Assembly (NCBI GenBank): GCA_947258795.1
Contig: CAMYJU010000001.1
Coordinates: 248,001 to 312,000, forward strand
Length of the DNA: 64,000 nt
Source: an uncultured Gammaproteobacteria bacterium
GTDB taxonomy: Bacteria; Pseudomonadota; Gammaproteobacteria; DRJJ01
Direction of reading: 5' to 3'
Part shown: positions 19,161 to 27,933 of the stretch, piece by piece
Numbering within the stretch: the first letter of the stretch is position 1
How the letters are laid out: every line of letters starts with the position of its first letter
Position numbers and translations under genes: made by a program
The notes under the pieces: generated by a model
What the model was told of the DNA's origin: nothing
The model's database searches: none
Seen by the model: only the letters and a program-made list of their open reading frames with translations

Positions 19161-20693
19161 TTAGTCTTCGCTTTCCGAAGAAGTTTCTTGTTCGTCTGAG
19201 CCATCGTCCGCACCGGTCAGGATGATTGCCTCACTGACCAGCTGGTGAACGCTGACTATCATATCCATAGGCATCTTGTAATAAGGCAGCACCTTGGTGA
19301 ACTGACTCTTACAAATTGCGCAAATCGCGGCCATATTGGTGACGCCGTGTTCTTCCACGACATCATTCAATGCCTCCATGCGGGGCAGGGCGCCTTTCAC
19401 CCTGACTTCCATCAGGTCATCGGTCAACAGACCGCCGCCACCACCACAACAGAAGGTGGCTTCCTTGATGGTGCTTTCTTCCATATCCACGTAGTTGTTA
19501 CAAACGGCCTTGATAACATTACGCGGGATATCAAACTGGCCACCCGGCTTGTCACCCATGCGCGTTGCACGTGCGACATTACAGGAGTCGTGAAAGGTCA
19601 ACGTCATATGATCATTTTCGGACTTGTCAAACTTCAGTTTGTCCTGCTGGATCAGATCCCAGGTGAATTCACAGATATGCTGTGGAATCGGGTAGTTCTG
19701 ATCGAGAAAATCGAAAGGACCGGCCAGTGTATTCCAGAAGCTGTAGGCGACGCGCCAGGCGTGACCGCACTCACCGTGGACCAGACGTTTAACGCCGAGA
19801 TCCAGCGCCGCTTCACGAATACGTACGGCGATGTTCTGCATGTTTTCGTAACTGCCGATAAACATGCCGAAGTTACCGGCTTCCGATGCATGGGAGCTCA
19901 GTGTCCAGCTAACACCGGCCTCGTGAAATACTTTTGCATAACCGATCAGGCCATCAATATGCGGTTCGGCAAAGAAGTCAGCAGAAGGGGTGACCAGCAG
20001 GATATCTGCGCCTTTCACGTCTAGCGGCAGTTTGACCGGTACGCCGGTATCATCCAGTATTTCCTCTTCGAGATCGAGGAGTGTGTCTTTCAGTGCCTTT
20101 TCAGGCAGACCCAGGTTGTTACCGACCTTGAACACCTTGCCGATGATCTCGTTACAGTACTTCTGGCCAACACCGACGGCATCCATGATCTCACGGGCAG
20201 CCATCGAGATTTCTGCGGTATCGATACCATATGGGCAGAATACGGAACAGCGACGGCACTGAGAGCACTGGTGGAAATAGCTGTACCACTCGTCCAGTAC
20301 TTCTTTATCCATGTCGCGCGCGCCAACCAGTTTCGGGAACCATTTACCGGCAAAGGTGAAGTAGCGACGATAAACACTGCGCAGCAGGTCCTGGCGTGCG
20401 ACCGGCATGTTCTTCGGGTCGCTCGTACCCAGGAAGTAGTGGCATTTGTCGGTGCAGGCACCACATTTAACGCAGCTGTCCAGGTAGACCTGGAATGAGC
20501 GGTAGCGGGACAGCAGGTCGCCCATTTTGTCCAGGGCAACATCTTTCCAATTGTCGACCAGTTCACCCGGGAAACCCAGTGATGCCTGGTGATCCGGTTT
20601 GGCAATGAAAGGCTGAGTACCTTTCATGGTATCTCTTTCCAGTGCAGGTATCACCGAATATTCTTTTAGTTCTGGCGTTTCAAAATCGGCCAC
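19161..20693 (-). CDS. dsrK: DsrK, HdrD-like catalytic subunit of DsrMKJOP
   Basis: A 510-aa cytoplasmic protein of the heterodisulfide reductase HdrD type. It has two N-terminal [4Fe-4S] motifs (CVKCGACTDKCHYFLG; CSQCRRCSVFCPYGID) and the CCG-domain cysteines for the special Hdr-type cluster (FHDSCNVARATRMG and FCCGGGGGLLTDD). DsrK is thought to oxidise or reduce the C-terminal cysteines of DsrC and pass electrons to DsrM. A 19078-19160 gap to dsrL holds a small GGGGCA hairpin. dsrM ends 20 bp upstream. Confidence 0.95.
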   Translation of the reverse strand: MADFETPELKEYSVIPALERDTMKGTQPFIAKPDHQASLGFPGELVDNWKDVALDKMGDLLSRYRSFQVYLDSCVKCGACTDKCHYFLGTSDPKNMPVARQDLLRSVYRRYFTFAGKWFPKLVGARDMDKEVLDEWYSYFHQCSQCRRCSVFCPYGIDTAEISMAAREIMDAVGVGQKYCNEIIGKVFKVGNNLGLPEKALKDTLLDLEEEILDDTGVPVKLPLDVKGADILLVTPSADFFAEPHIDGLIGYAKVFHEAGVSWTLSSHASEAGNFGMFIGSYENMQNIAVRIREAALDLGVKRLVHGECGHAWRVAYSFWNTLAGPFDFLDQNYPIPQHICEFTWDLIQQDKLKFDKSENDHMTLTFHDSCNVARATRMGDKPGGQFDIPRNVIKAVCNNYVDMEESTIKEATFCCGGGGGLLTDDLMEVRVKGALPRMEALNDVVEEHGVTNMAAICAICKSQFTKVLPYYKMPMDMIVSVHQLVSEAIILTGADDGSDEQETSSESED

Positions 20694-20713
20694 TTTAAAT
20701 TCCTCAGTATCTG

Positions 20714-21490
20714 TTAACCGTTCTGTTGAGAACCGCTACCGCTACGTGTCGCGTCCAGCTTGGCTGCCCATGGGGCCAGATGACGTTTCTCACGTGCATT
20801 GTCAACCTGGTTGCGTGTCGGGCTAAAGAATACGCCTGGCGCATGCAGGAGTTTGCTGATCGGGAAGATGATCATCAGCACCAGCACCAGGGTCAGATGT
20901 GCAAGTAACATCAGATCATCAGGCAGCGGTTGCCAATCAAAATAGAACAGCCCCAGGATAAACATTTTTAACGACACGATGTCAGTCGGGGCGACATAGG
21001 TCATCCCCAGGCCAGTCATCGCAATCGCGAAAATCAGAATCAGCATCAGGTAGTCTGATGGATTGGAAATGTATCGTACACGGTCAACCAGGATGCGGCG
21101 GGCAAACAGGCCTGCCAGACCGATGGCAATGCCGAAACCGGCGTACAGGCCGAAACTCTGCACGACGAGATTATTGACCAGTGGCCACAGAAAGAAGTCC
21201 GGGCTGATTACGTAACGAAGATGGCGGAAGAACGCCAGTAACAGGGATAAGTGGAAAATCCATCCGAAGATCCAGGTCCACTTGCTGGATTTGAACAGAC
21301 TTTCAAATAACACGACCTCACGGGTCATGCGCATGACCACGCCCGCCTGGGTAACCGGGGCAGGGGTGGTGACGATTTTCAGAGGCGCTGGAGTACGCGC
21401 GTATATGCGAATCCGGTTTGCCAGTCCCAGCAGGAATATCGCCATAGCAGCATAGAACAGAAATATATACACTCCTGACAATATTGTCAT
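20714..21490 (-). CDS. dsrM: DsrM, membrane cytochrome b subunit
   Basis: A 258-aa NarI-like cytochrome b with about five to six hydrophobic segments; histidines such as in WIFHLSLLLAFFRHLRYV are candidate haem ligands. It anchors DsrK to the inner membrane and contacts quinone. The tail after the last helix is charged and cytoplasmic. It precedes dsrK by 20 bp in one transcript. Confidence 0.94.
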   Translation of the reverse strand: MTILSGVYIFLFYAAMAIFLLGLANRIRIYARTPAPLKIVTTPAPVTQAGVVMRMTREVVLFESLFKSSKWTWIFGWIFHLSLLLAFFRHLRYVISPDFFLWPLVNNLVVQSFGLYAGFGIAIGLAGLFARRILVDRVRYISNPSDYLMLILIFAIAMTGLGMTYVAPTDIVSLKMFILGLFYFDWQPLPDDLMLLAHLTLVLVLMIIFPISKLLHAPGVFFSPTRNQVDNAREKRHLAPWAAKLDATRSGSGSQQNG

Positions 21491-21578
21491 TCGTCTGCGA
21501 CCTCCAAATTAGTAAAACCTGTGTGGCACCTGGTTGTCAGGGAGTCGTAAACCGACTCCCTGGTGCCAGCTTAGTGAC

Positions 21579-21911
21579 TTATACGCAACCAGTCGGCTTG
21601 GGCAGGCCGGCGATCTTACAAGCCTGCTTGGCAGGACCGTAAGGGAACAGCTCATACAGGTATTTGCTGGTGCCTTTTTCCTTGCCCAGTTTCTTGCCAA
21701 CTGCCTTGGTCAGTACGCGCACTGCAGGGGCAATCTGGTATTCTTCGTAGTATTCACGCAGGAAGTTTACGATTTCCCAGTGGTCATTAGACATATCCAG
21801 ACCTTCTGTGTCAGCCAGAACTTTAGCAACATCTTCGTTCCATGCGCTCAGATCTTCCAGATAACCTTCTTCATCTGTTGCAATGGATACACCGTTTACT
21901 TCGATAGGCAT
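21579..21911 (-). CDS. dsrC: DsrC, sulfur carrier with both redox cysteines
   Basis: A 110-aa small acidic protein and the substrate carrier of the pathway. The flexible C-terminal arm keeps both conserved cysteines: Cys98 in KQACKIAG and the penultimate Cys109 in PTGCV. DsrC receives sulfur from DsrEFH and is turned over by DsrAB and DsrK through a trisulfide between these residues. This is the canonical copy; two paralogues in the window (28830 and 50221) lack all cysteines. Strong RBS (GGAG) lies before the start. Confidence 0.97.
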   Translation of the reverse strand: MPIEVNGVSIATDEEGYLEDLSAWNEDVAKVLADTEGLDMSNDHWEIVNFLREYYEEYQIAPAVRVLTKAVGKKLGKEKGTSKYLYELFPYGPAKQACKIAGLPKPTGCV

Positions 21912-21946
21912 TTTAAAATTCTCCTCTAGATTAGCTAGATATTAAA

Positions 21947-22246
21947 TCAGAGCCAGGATTGCGTAGAATTCTGGTCTGCAACCAGTGATACAAAACCTGC
22001 ATAGTCAATCAGCTCAATACCATCAATGACCTTTCCGCTCATGCCGCGGGCATCAACATCAGGTTTCAGAGCATAGACTGACTTGGTTTTCATCGCTTCC
22101 TTGATTTGATCGCTGACTGCAGTTCCATCAGTGGCCGCGTAGACGGCGTCTTCGATCAACAGAATGGCACAGCCATCCTTTGACATGCGCAGGCAGGCTG
22201 CCAGCGAGTCTTTTTCAAAAGGTGATTTGTTGACTGTGTGCAACAT
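21947..22246 (-). CDS. dsrH: DsrH (TusB-like) subunit of the DsrEFH sulfurtransferase
   Basis: A 99-aa TusB/DsrH family protein beginning MLHTVNKSPFEKDSLAACLR, with the conserved Cys18 in SLAACLRM. It assembles with DsrE and DsrF into an alpha2beta2gamma2 hexamer that hands sulfur to DsrC. Short gaps (17 bp to dsrF, 35 bp to dsrC) show an operon. Confidence 0.94.
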   Translation of the reverse strand: MLHTVNKSPFEKDSLAACLRMSKDGCAILLIEDAVYAATDGTAVSDQIKEAMKTKSVYALKPDVDARGMSGKVIDGIELIDYAGFVSLVADQNSTQSWL

Positions 22247-22263
22247 TTCTTTTCTCTCCCAAA

Positions 22264-22671
22264 TCAGAAGCTGAGGGTTATGTCGGCGTCGTCCATGATG
22301 TCTGCCAGTTCGGCAGAGCTGACAACATGGATGGAGTCTTTCTCAGCCCAATCTTCGTCCTCGTCTTCCCATTTGAGGTCGAGTAGATCATCGACAGTCA
22401 AACCACGCTTTTCAAGAGATTCCTTTTCAACATAAATCTTCTTGATATCGTAATCGCCCAGCGCTGTATAGGTTGGGGAAAAGTTCTTCATCTCGATACC
22501 GGCGGTATCGGTACCCTTGACAATCTGGTATACACCATCATCAACGAATGCCAGTGTGACATCCTGATCAAAGGCAGCACCAATCAATACAACTTCTAAT
22601 GATTCCCACGCGTAGATCGTTCCGTAAGGTGCCTTACGGTTGACGTACAGGAATTTCTTAATTTCTGACAT
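22264..22671 (-). CDS. dsrF: DsrF (TusC-like) subunit
   Basis: A 135-aa TusC/DsrF protein: KKFLYVNRKAPYGTIYAWES, LEVVLIGAAFDQDVTLAFVD and a C-terminal acidic segment ending in ADITLSF. It carries no cysteine, so as in other DsrF proteins it is expected to be structural within DsrEFH. 14 bp from dsrE. Confidence 0.94.
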   Translation of the reverse strand: MSEIKKFLYVNRKAPYGTIYAWESLEVVLIGAAFDQDVTLAFVDDGVYQIVKGTDTAGIEMKNFSPTYTALGDYDIKKIYVEKESLEKRGLTVDDLLDLKWEDEDEDWAEKDSIHVVSSAELADIMDDADITLSF

Positions 22672-22685
22672 TCCGCATATCTCCC

Positions 22686-23078
22686 TTAATCACCAAATAC
22701 GACCAGACGATCAGCCTGGATACCCGCTTCAATCAGCTGGCCGAGGCCAGAGATGCGGAAACCAGGTGCGATATTTTCTGCGTCTTTACCGTTTCGCTGC
22801 ATCTCTCCTTCGTCGACGATGCCACGGCGCTGGGCCGCAGCAACGCAAACAACAAGATCCAGTTCGTGTTCAGCCGCCAGCTCAGACCAGCGGTTGACGA
22901 TGTTGCGGTCATCCTGGGGCGGTGTAGTCAACCGGGTCCCGTTGTTCACGCCATCGTGGTAAAAGAAAACACGGAATATTTCATGGCCGGCTTCCAGTGC
23001 AGCCTTCGTAAACTGATATGCAGTGTCAGAAGACTGGTGCTGGTAGGGACCTTCGTTTACCTGAATACTGAACTTCAT
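22686..23078 (-). CDS. dsrE: DsrE (TusD-like) active subunit of DsrEFH
   Basis: A 130-aa TusD/DsrE family protein. The catalytic cysteine that carries the persulfide is Cys78 in LDLVVCVAAAQRRG, the same position as in the well-studied Allochromatium protein. VFFYHDGVNNG is the typical substrate-side loop. The presence of dsrEFH is diagnostic for sulfur oxidisers as opposed to sulfate reducers. Confidence 0.95.
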   Translation of the reverse strand: MKFSIQVNEGPYQHQSSDTAYQFTKAALEAGHEIFRVFFYHDGVNNGTRLTTPPQDDRNIVNRWSELAAEHELDLVVCVAAAQRRGIVDEGEMQRNGKDAENIAPGFRISGLGQLIEAGIQADRLVVFGD

Positions 23079-23104
23079 TCGAACATCTACCTAATAATCG
23101 TTAA

Positions 23105-24187
23105 TTAGAAACGGATGTGCGTAGAAGCATTCAGGTTCTTACGCGAGCCACGCCAGTTATCGATGTGGAACTTGGTGAACGGCAGACGGGTCAGTTCAAA
23201 GAACCGTGGCCAACCGATACGTTCGATCCAGTCATTGATACGCTCCCAATCCTTCGCATCATCCTTGTAAACCTTGAGGATGCGCTTGACGATGGCAGTC
23301 GCTTCAGGCCAGCGTGGTGGATTGTTCGGGATACCGGCTGCAACCAGCTTGTGGAAGGTCGGTTTGCCGCGGGCGTTTGAGTGGTTACCACCAACCCAGA
23401 TAGCCAGCTTGGTGTGTTCCGCGTCATTGATCTGCATTGGCGGACAAGGAGGGAAGCAGGCGCCGCAACAAATACATTTTTTCTCGTCAACTTCCAGTGA
23501 AGCTTTGCCGTTAACCATCGCAGGACGAATAGCGGCTACCGGGCAGCGTGCAACAACAGAAGGTCTTTCGCACACGTTTGACACCAGGTCATGGTTGATC
23601 TTGGGTGGCTTGGTGTGCTGAACGTTGATAGCGATATCACCCTGACCACCACAGTTAATCTGGCAGCATGAAGTGGTGATATGAACACGGTTAGGCATGT
23701 TCCATTCCTTGAACTCGCCGATCAGCTCATCCATCATGGACTTAACAACGCCTGATGCGTCAGTACCCGGGATGTCGCAGTGTAACCAGCCCTGGGTATG
23801 TGAAATCATCGCAACTGAGTTACGGGTACCGCCAACGATGAAACCGGCGCCTTCAATCGCATCGATCAGAGGCTGAACCTGCTCCTCCTTGGTGACCATG
23901 TATTCGACGTTACTGCGGATGGTGAAGTGGATAAATCCATCAGCATAGGTATCACCGATTTCACATAATTTACGCAGGGTGAATACGTCCAGGATACGCT
24001 GGGTACCGCATTTAATGGTCCACAGTTTGTCACCAGAGTGGGCAACGTGCAGCAAAACGCCGGGCTGTGGATCTTCATGGTATGCCCAGTTACCGTAGTT
24101 CTTGATCATCAGTGGGTGCATGTACTGAAAACCATCAGGACAACCGCTTTCAATTGGTGAACGTGGCGTGGCTTTTTGTTCAGCCAT
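23105..24187 (-). CDS. dsrB: Reverse-type dissimilatory sulfite reductase beta subunit
   Basis: A 360-aa sulfite reductase subunit. Siroheme-[4Fe-4S] ligands and the ferredoxin insert are visible: HITTSCCQINCGGQGDIAIN and CICCGACFPPCPPM. With DsrA it forms the cytoplasmic alpha2beta2 enzyme that oxidises DsrC-bound sulfane sulfur to sulfite. The frame reaches up to 24244, but ATG at 24187 has a strong GGAGG Shine-Dalgarno and gives the family start MAEQKATPRSPIESG, so the upstream extension (over a stem-loop) is rejected. Confidence 0.97.
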   Translation of the reverse strand: MAEQKATPRSPIESGCPDGFQYMHPLMIKNYGNWAYHEDPQPGVLLHVAHSGDKLWTIKCGTQRILDVFTLRKLCEIGDTYADGFIHFTIRSNVEYMVTKEEQVQPLIDAIEGAGFIVGGTRNSVAMISHTQGWLHCDIPGTDASGVVKSMMDELIGEFKEWNMPNRVHITTSCCQINCGGQGDIAINVQHTKPPKINHDLVSNVCERPSVVARCPVAAIRPAMVNGKASLEVDEKKCICCGACFPPCPPMQINDAEHTKLAIWVGGNHSNARGKPTFHKLVAAGIPNNPPRWPEATAIVKRILKVYKDDAKDWERINDWIERIGWPRFFELTRLPFTKFHIDNWRGSRKNLNASTHIRF

Positions 24188-24224
24188 TTTAACCTCCGGA
24201 AAAGATTTCTCGATTCTTAAAAAC

Positions 24225-24250
24225 CGGGGTGTGTCTGTATACACACCCCG
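24225..24250. other. Stem-loop between dsrA and dsrB
   Basis: A perfect 10-bp inverted repeat (CGGGGTGTGT and ACACACCCCG, six-base loop) fills the dsrA-dsrB gap. No T-run follows in the minus direction. It could stabilise the dsrA part of the mRNA or tune the subunit ratio. Confidence 0.65.
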
Positions 24251-24273
24251 TATTCATTACACTAAAACTGACT

Positions 24274-25527
24274 TCAGCTGGCTGCTGTTTCCGCCTGGCG
24301 CTGATTCCATTTCTCCGCTTCTTCGTCCCAGGTATCCATGCGGATGTAGGAGATTTCGCGAGGATTGCTAATCATGTTCGGATCGACTTCGATGCCGATA
24401 CCTTCCAGGAAGTTAACCAGGCCGATACGCTCGATCATTTCACCGGTACGCTCATGCTCAAGGGCGTTTTCAGCGAAGAAGTCGATGGTGTCGGTAGCGA
24501 TTTCAACCAGACGCTCGTAATCATCATCTGATTCCAGTTTCATGAATGGAACGATGACGGTGCCCATCAGATCACCAATCTTCAGCGTACGCTTACCACC
24601 GATCAGCAGGGTAATACCCTTGTCGTCACCCGGAGACAGCGCCTTCGGCATAACGTTCAGGCAGTGCATGCAGCGTACACAGTTACGGTTATCAACCACA
24701 AACTCGTCATTATCGGTCAGGGAGATCGCCTGGGTCGGGCAACGGGTAACAACGTTGTCGATGATGTACTGACGACCCTTGGTGTTGAGGTAGTTCTTGA
24801 TTTCAGCCTGATCGACTTTCATATCGTCACGCCAGGTACCAATCACGGCAAAGTCAGAACGTTCGATCGCATTCTGACAGTCATTCGGGCAACCGGATAC
24901 CTTGAACTTGAATTTGTAGGGCAGAGCAGGACGGTGCATATCGTCCATAAACTCGTTTACCAGCAGACGGTGGATTTTGTGTTCGTGTGCACAGGACTGT
25001 TCACAGCGAGCCGCACCGATGCAGGACATCGCGGTACGGACACAAGGACCAGCACCACCCAGGTCCCAGCCGTATTCATTGATTTCATCAAAGAAGTGCT
25101 GAACCTTTTCAGTAGTTGTGCCGATGAACATGATGTTACCGGTCTGACCGTGGAAGGTTACCAGGCCTGAACCGAATTTTTCCCAGCTGTCCGCCAGTTG
25201 ACGCAGCATATCGGTAGTGTAGTAGTTGCCTGCAGGCGGCTGAACGCGCAGGGTATGAAACTCACGTGAGGCAGGGAAGGCGTCACCCACTTCAGAAAAA
25301 CGAGGGATAATGCCACCACCATAACCGAATACGGATACGGTGCCGCCTTTCCAGTAACCCTTGCGTGTTTCATAAGAGTGTTCCAGCTGACCCAGCAGAG
25401 AATGAGTCATAGACTGAATACCCTCATCTGGGTGTTCGTTCGCCAGATGACGAATACCCGTGATAAAGCTAGGCCACGGACCTGATTCCAACTGATCCAG
25501 CATCGGGGTTTCATACTTTTTGACCAT
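24274..25527 (-). CDS. dsrA: Reverse-type dissimilatory sulfite reductase alpha subunit
   Basis: First gene of the dsr operon, 417 aa. Siroheme-cluster cysteines lie in AMSCIGAARCEQSCAHEHK and FKVSGCPNDCQNAIERSDF, and the extra ferredoxin domain shows RCPTQAISL and CVRCMHCLNVMPKAL. These match DsrA of the oxidative (rDsr) lineage in pattern. AGGAG lies 8 bp before ATG at 25527. The promoter must lie in the 545-bp region upstream that is shared with the divergent oxygenase operon. Confidence 0.97.
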   Translation of the reverse strand: MVKKYETPMLDQLESGPWPSFITGIRHLANEHPDEGIQSMTHSLLGQLEHSYETRKGYWKGGTVSVFGYGGGIIPRFSEVGDAFPASREFHTLRVQPPAGNYYTTDMLRQLADSWEKFGSGLVTFHGQTGNIMFIGTTTEKVQHFFDEINEYGWDLGGAGPCVRTAMSCIGAARCEQSCAHEHKIHRLLVNEFMDDMHRPALPYKFKFKVSGCPNDCQNAIERSDFAVIGTWRDDMKVDQAEIKNYLNTKGRQYIIDNVVTRCPTQAISLTDNDEFVVDNRNCVRCMHCLNVMPKALSPGDDKGITLLIGGKRTLKIGDLMGTVIVPFMKLESDDDYERLVEIATDTIDFFAENALEHERTGEMIERIGLVNFLEGIGIEVDPNMISNPREISYIRMDTWDEEAEKWNQRQAETAAS

Positions 25528-26072
25528 CGATAGGCTCCTTAGTAAGGTTAACTTAGTGCATTTCGACTATTGCCAAAATCGCTAACTTTTAAAATGACAA
25601 ATCATTCACTACGATCTGTCAGAATCCTGTTGTACATATTGCTGTCGGCGATAAAGCAGACTTGTTGTACGGATGCGAAATTCTATTGCTAGTTGACCCC
25701 TTAAAAACACCTTGCTGATGGGGTGTTTCGGTATATCCCGTCTATCCCGTTTGGGGTATACCATGTTGGTCAACGAACAACATGACATCTGTGAGGCGCG
25801 TATTCTAGCACAATCACTCATTGGCGTGTATTAGTACTTAATAAAAGTTTGTTATAGATCAAATCCACCATAATATGTTATAGGTCAAATTGACCATATC
25901 GACCATGTATATAAGGTGTAAAATAGGCATATATAAATCAAATATGTCAGCTTTGAGCAAAGCCTGGCAATACTTTAGTATTTTATTAGGGTATAATATT
26001 GAATTACTCTTTATGTGTATTTACTTTAATAAGCGACTGTAACATTTTGTTTATTAAGGTTTAGTATTAGAG
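25528..26072. promoter_or_regulatory. Divergent control region between dsrA and the TauD-like operon
   Basis: A 545-bp AT-rich gap with no plausible gene. It contains an imperfect dyad (25730-25762, GGTATATCCC facing GGGGTATACC), a hairpin at about 25704-25728 (AACACC/GGGTGTT), the tandem repeat at 25851-25898, and a TATAAT at 25992-25997 pointing to the plus-strand genes with no good -35 partner, as expected for an activated promoter. I could not place a convincing -35/-10 pair for dsrA. Confidence 0.6.
25851..25898. promoter_or_regulatory. Tandem 22-bp operator-like repeats
   Basis: Two 22-bp copies begin at 25851 and 25877 and match at 19 of 22 positions; start-to-start spacing is 26 bp. 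The second copy contains a perfect 13-bp palindrome, GGTCAAATTGACC (25883-25895); the first holds a decayed version. A further GACCAT half lies at about 25901. This looks like a regulator binding array serving dsr and/or the divergent operon. Confidence 0.6.
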
Positions 26073-27008
26073 ATGGTAGTGCATGTGAACACCTCTGTTA
26101 GTCAGGACTGGAACGACTCACCATTCAACCCGGATAATGATGCGGCCTATCAGCAGTGGCGTAGCCACAAGCTGGCTGGCTTGCCGGAGTCGGTACAGGA
26201 TCTGATTGTCGATGTCGATGACGCCGGGAAGCTGACTGCTGAGGAAATCAGTGCAATGCTGGAGCGCCTGCAGCGTTATAATTCGGTGGTCTACCGGCAA
26301 CGCAGCGCAGCGGCTGATCACAAGGCGATTGCCCATGCGGTCAGCAATGTGTTCCATATGCAGCGCCTGGATAATCACCTGTGCGCCGAGGATGATGCGG
26401 TCAGCACCCTGCAGGTAATGCCGGAAGGCACGCGGCATGAGGGCTACATTCCGTATACCAACCGGGCTATTAACTGGCACACCGATGGCTATTACAATAC
26501 GGCAGACCGGCAGATACGCTCGATGCTGCTGCATTGTGCATCGGCAGCGGCCAGTGGCGGTGACAACCAGATACTCGATCATGAACTGGTCTATATCCAG
26601 CTTCGCGACCTCAATCCGGACTATATCCGGGTGCTGATGGAGCCGGACGTGATGACCATACCGGCCAATATCGAACAGGGTGTCGAGATCAGGCCGGCGA
26701 TTACCGGGCCGGTATTCAGCATCGATCCGGCCAATGGTGCCTTGCATATGCGTTTTACCGCGCGTACGCGCAGTATTGAATGGAAGGACAGCAAGCTGGT
26801 ACAGGAAGCCGTGCAGACTCTGCACGATTTATTATCGGACGATAATCCCTATGTCATGAATCTGCATCTGAATGCAGGTGAAGGCTTGTTGTCCAATAAT
26901 GTATTGCATAACCGGACAGCGTTTTGTAATGACGCGGAGGCCGGGCAAGAAAGACTGATTTATCGGGCCCGGTATTACGACCGGGTCACCAAAGTGGCAG
27001 GTATCTAG
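26073..27008 (+). CDS. TauD/TfdA-family Fe(II)/2-oxoglutarate dioxygenase
   Basis: A 311-aa protein with the TauD-type facial triad: HxD in INWHTDGYYN (about residue 135), distal His in NNVLHNRTAF (about 279) and a 2-oxoglutarate-binding Arg in RLIYRARYYDRV. Related enzymes release sulfite from taurine or alkylsulfonates, or hydroxylate other small acids; the substrate here cannot be read from sequence. It starts the operon divergent to dsr, with the next small gene 2 bp downstream, so a role near sulfur metabolism is inferred from context. The Shine-Dalgarno is weak. Confidence 0.85.
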   Translation: MVVHVNTSVSQDWNDSPFNPDNDAAYQQWRSHKLAGLPESVQDLIVDVDDAGKLTAEEISAMLERLQRYNSVVYRQRSAAADHKAIAHAVSNVFHMQRLDNHLCAEDDAVSTLQVMPEGTRHEGYIPYTNRAINWHTDGYYNTADRQIRSMLLHCASAAASGGDNQILDHELVYIQLRDLNPDYIRVLMEPDVMTIPANIEQGVEIRPAITGPVFSIDPANGALHMRFTARTRSIEWKDSKLVQEAVQTLHDLLSDDNPYVMNLHLNAGEGLLSNNVLHNRTAFCNDAEAGQERLIYRARYYDRVTKVAGI

Positions 27009-27010
27009 AA

Positions 27011-27187
27011 ATGTTATGGTTAAGTGAAGTGATGATGAAGCATCATGAGATTGAGACATTCGAAGAGCTGGTCAAGGTGGTTCAGGAAGAGGCGAAAGGC
27101 AACATGCATTTCAGAATGGATGTAAAACCCACCTATCCGGACACGCCGGATGACTGGGAAGACCGGCTGGAAGCTGCATTCAGTTGA
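27011..27187 (+). CDS. Small conserved-looking protein of the dsr-linked operon
   Basis: A 58-aa protein starting 2 bp after the oxygenase stop: MLWLSEVMMKHHEIETFEEL, then a helical charged middle, then DVKPTYPDTPDDWEDRLEAAF. No cysteine, no signal peptide, no membrane segment. Tight placement between the TauD-like gene and 27228, codon usage like its neighbours and an ordered protein-like composition support that it is real. Function unknown. I have a vague memory of similar short proteins beside dsr genes in other sulfur oxidisers, which I cannot confirm here. Confidence 0.75.
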   Translation: MLWLSEVMMKHHEIETFEELVKVVQEEAKGNMHFRMDVKPTYPDTPDDWEDRLEAAFS

Positions 27188-27227
27188 TGAGCAGTGATTA
27201 AATCAAAACAGGTTTATTGAGGTAACT

Positions 27228-27932
27228 ATGAGTCTGCTGGACAATAACATGATACTCGGCGCAGTGGATGGTGAAGACGCGGTACAGTCAACGTCTAACC
27301 TGGAGTCCAAACTGTTTGCGCTGGATGAACGCCTGCGTGAACTGCCGGCCGATGCACCGCTATTGGAGCGTGCGTTTCTGGAACTGGAAAAGTCCCGTAA
27401 CCTGACTGCATTGGGCAAGGGTGACGAGGGCTGGCCACTGGCCAGGGCAGCATTCGATATTTATTTGCAGGAAAAAGATTGGGACAAGGCCGTACAGGCC
27501 TGCGAGATCATGTTCCTGGCCGAACAGGATGAATCGGTATCGGCACTGGGTCAGGGTGTGTGGCTGGCGGTCAGTTTCCCGGTTGAAACCGAGCTGACGC
27601 TGGCGATGCTACAGCATATCGTAGACGAGACACCGGAAGATGCCGATGGTGCTGCGGTAGCAGCGGCGACAGCCGTTTATATAGCCGAACTGCGTGCCGG
27701 TGAAGAAGAAAAAGACAATCTGTCATTCTTTGCGAACCAGCTCCTGGGCACGGTTGCGCGTCGGCACAGTAACATCCAGTCACAGGAAGATTTCAGTGCC
27801 TGGATAGAAAAGCTGGAACTGAACCACCCGGAAAAATTCCTGGTGCGTCTGCGTAATGTGGTCGATGTACTGGTTCAGGATCAATGGTGGTTTGATCGCG
27901 ATGAACTGCGTGAAACCATGCCGGTGAACTGA
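27228..27932 (+). CDS. Conserved protein of unknown function (dsr-linked operon)
   Basis: A 234-aa acidic, mostly helical soluble protein starting MSLLDNNMILGAVDGEDAV. Helices from about residue 25 to 180 have a spacing that suggests TPR- or HEAT-like alpha solenoid, but no motif is clean enough to assign. A GAGGTAAC Shine-Dalgarno precedes ATG 27228. The stop is 1 bp before the Cas6-like gene, so translation is probably coupled and the two proteins may act together. Not recognised beyond this. Confidence 0.8.
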   Translation: MSLLDNNMILGAVDGEDAVQSTSNLESKLFALDERLRELPADAPLLERAFLELEKSRNLTALGKGDEGWPLARAAFDIYLQEKDWDKAVQACEIMFLAEQDESVSALGQGVWLAVSFPVETELTLAMLQHIVDETPEDADGAAVAAATAVYIAELRAGEEEKDNLSFFANQLLGTVARRHSNIQSQEDFSAWIEKLELNHPEKFLVRLRNVVDVLVQDQWWFDRDELRETMPVN

Positions 27933-27933
27933 A

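Noticed and set aside
19245-20024. 259-aa plus-strand frame opposite dsrK
   Set aside because: Antisense to dsrK; no domain, low-complexity His/Val-rich product typical of a shadow frame.
24188-24244. Upstream extension of dsrB to 24244
   Set aside because: It runs over the dsrA-dsrB stem-loop; ATG at 24187 has a GGAGG Shine-Dalgarno and the family N-terminus.
25704-25762. dsr leader riboswitch or attenuator
   Set aside because: Two dyads exist but are imperfect, lack a U-run, and no ligand-binding RNA family is recognisable.
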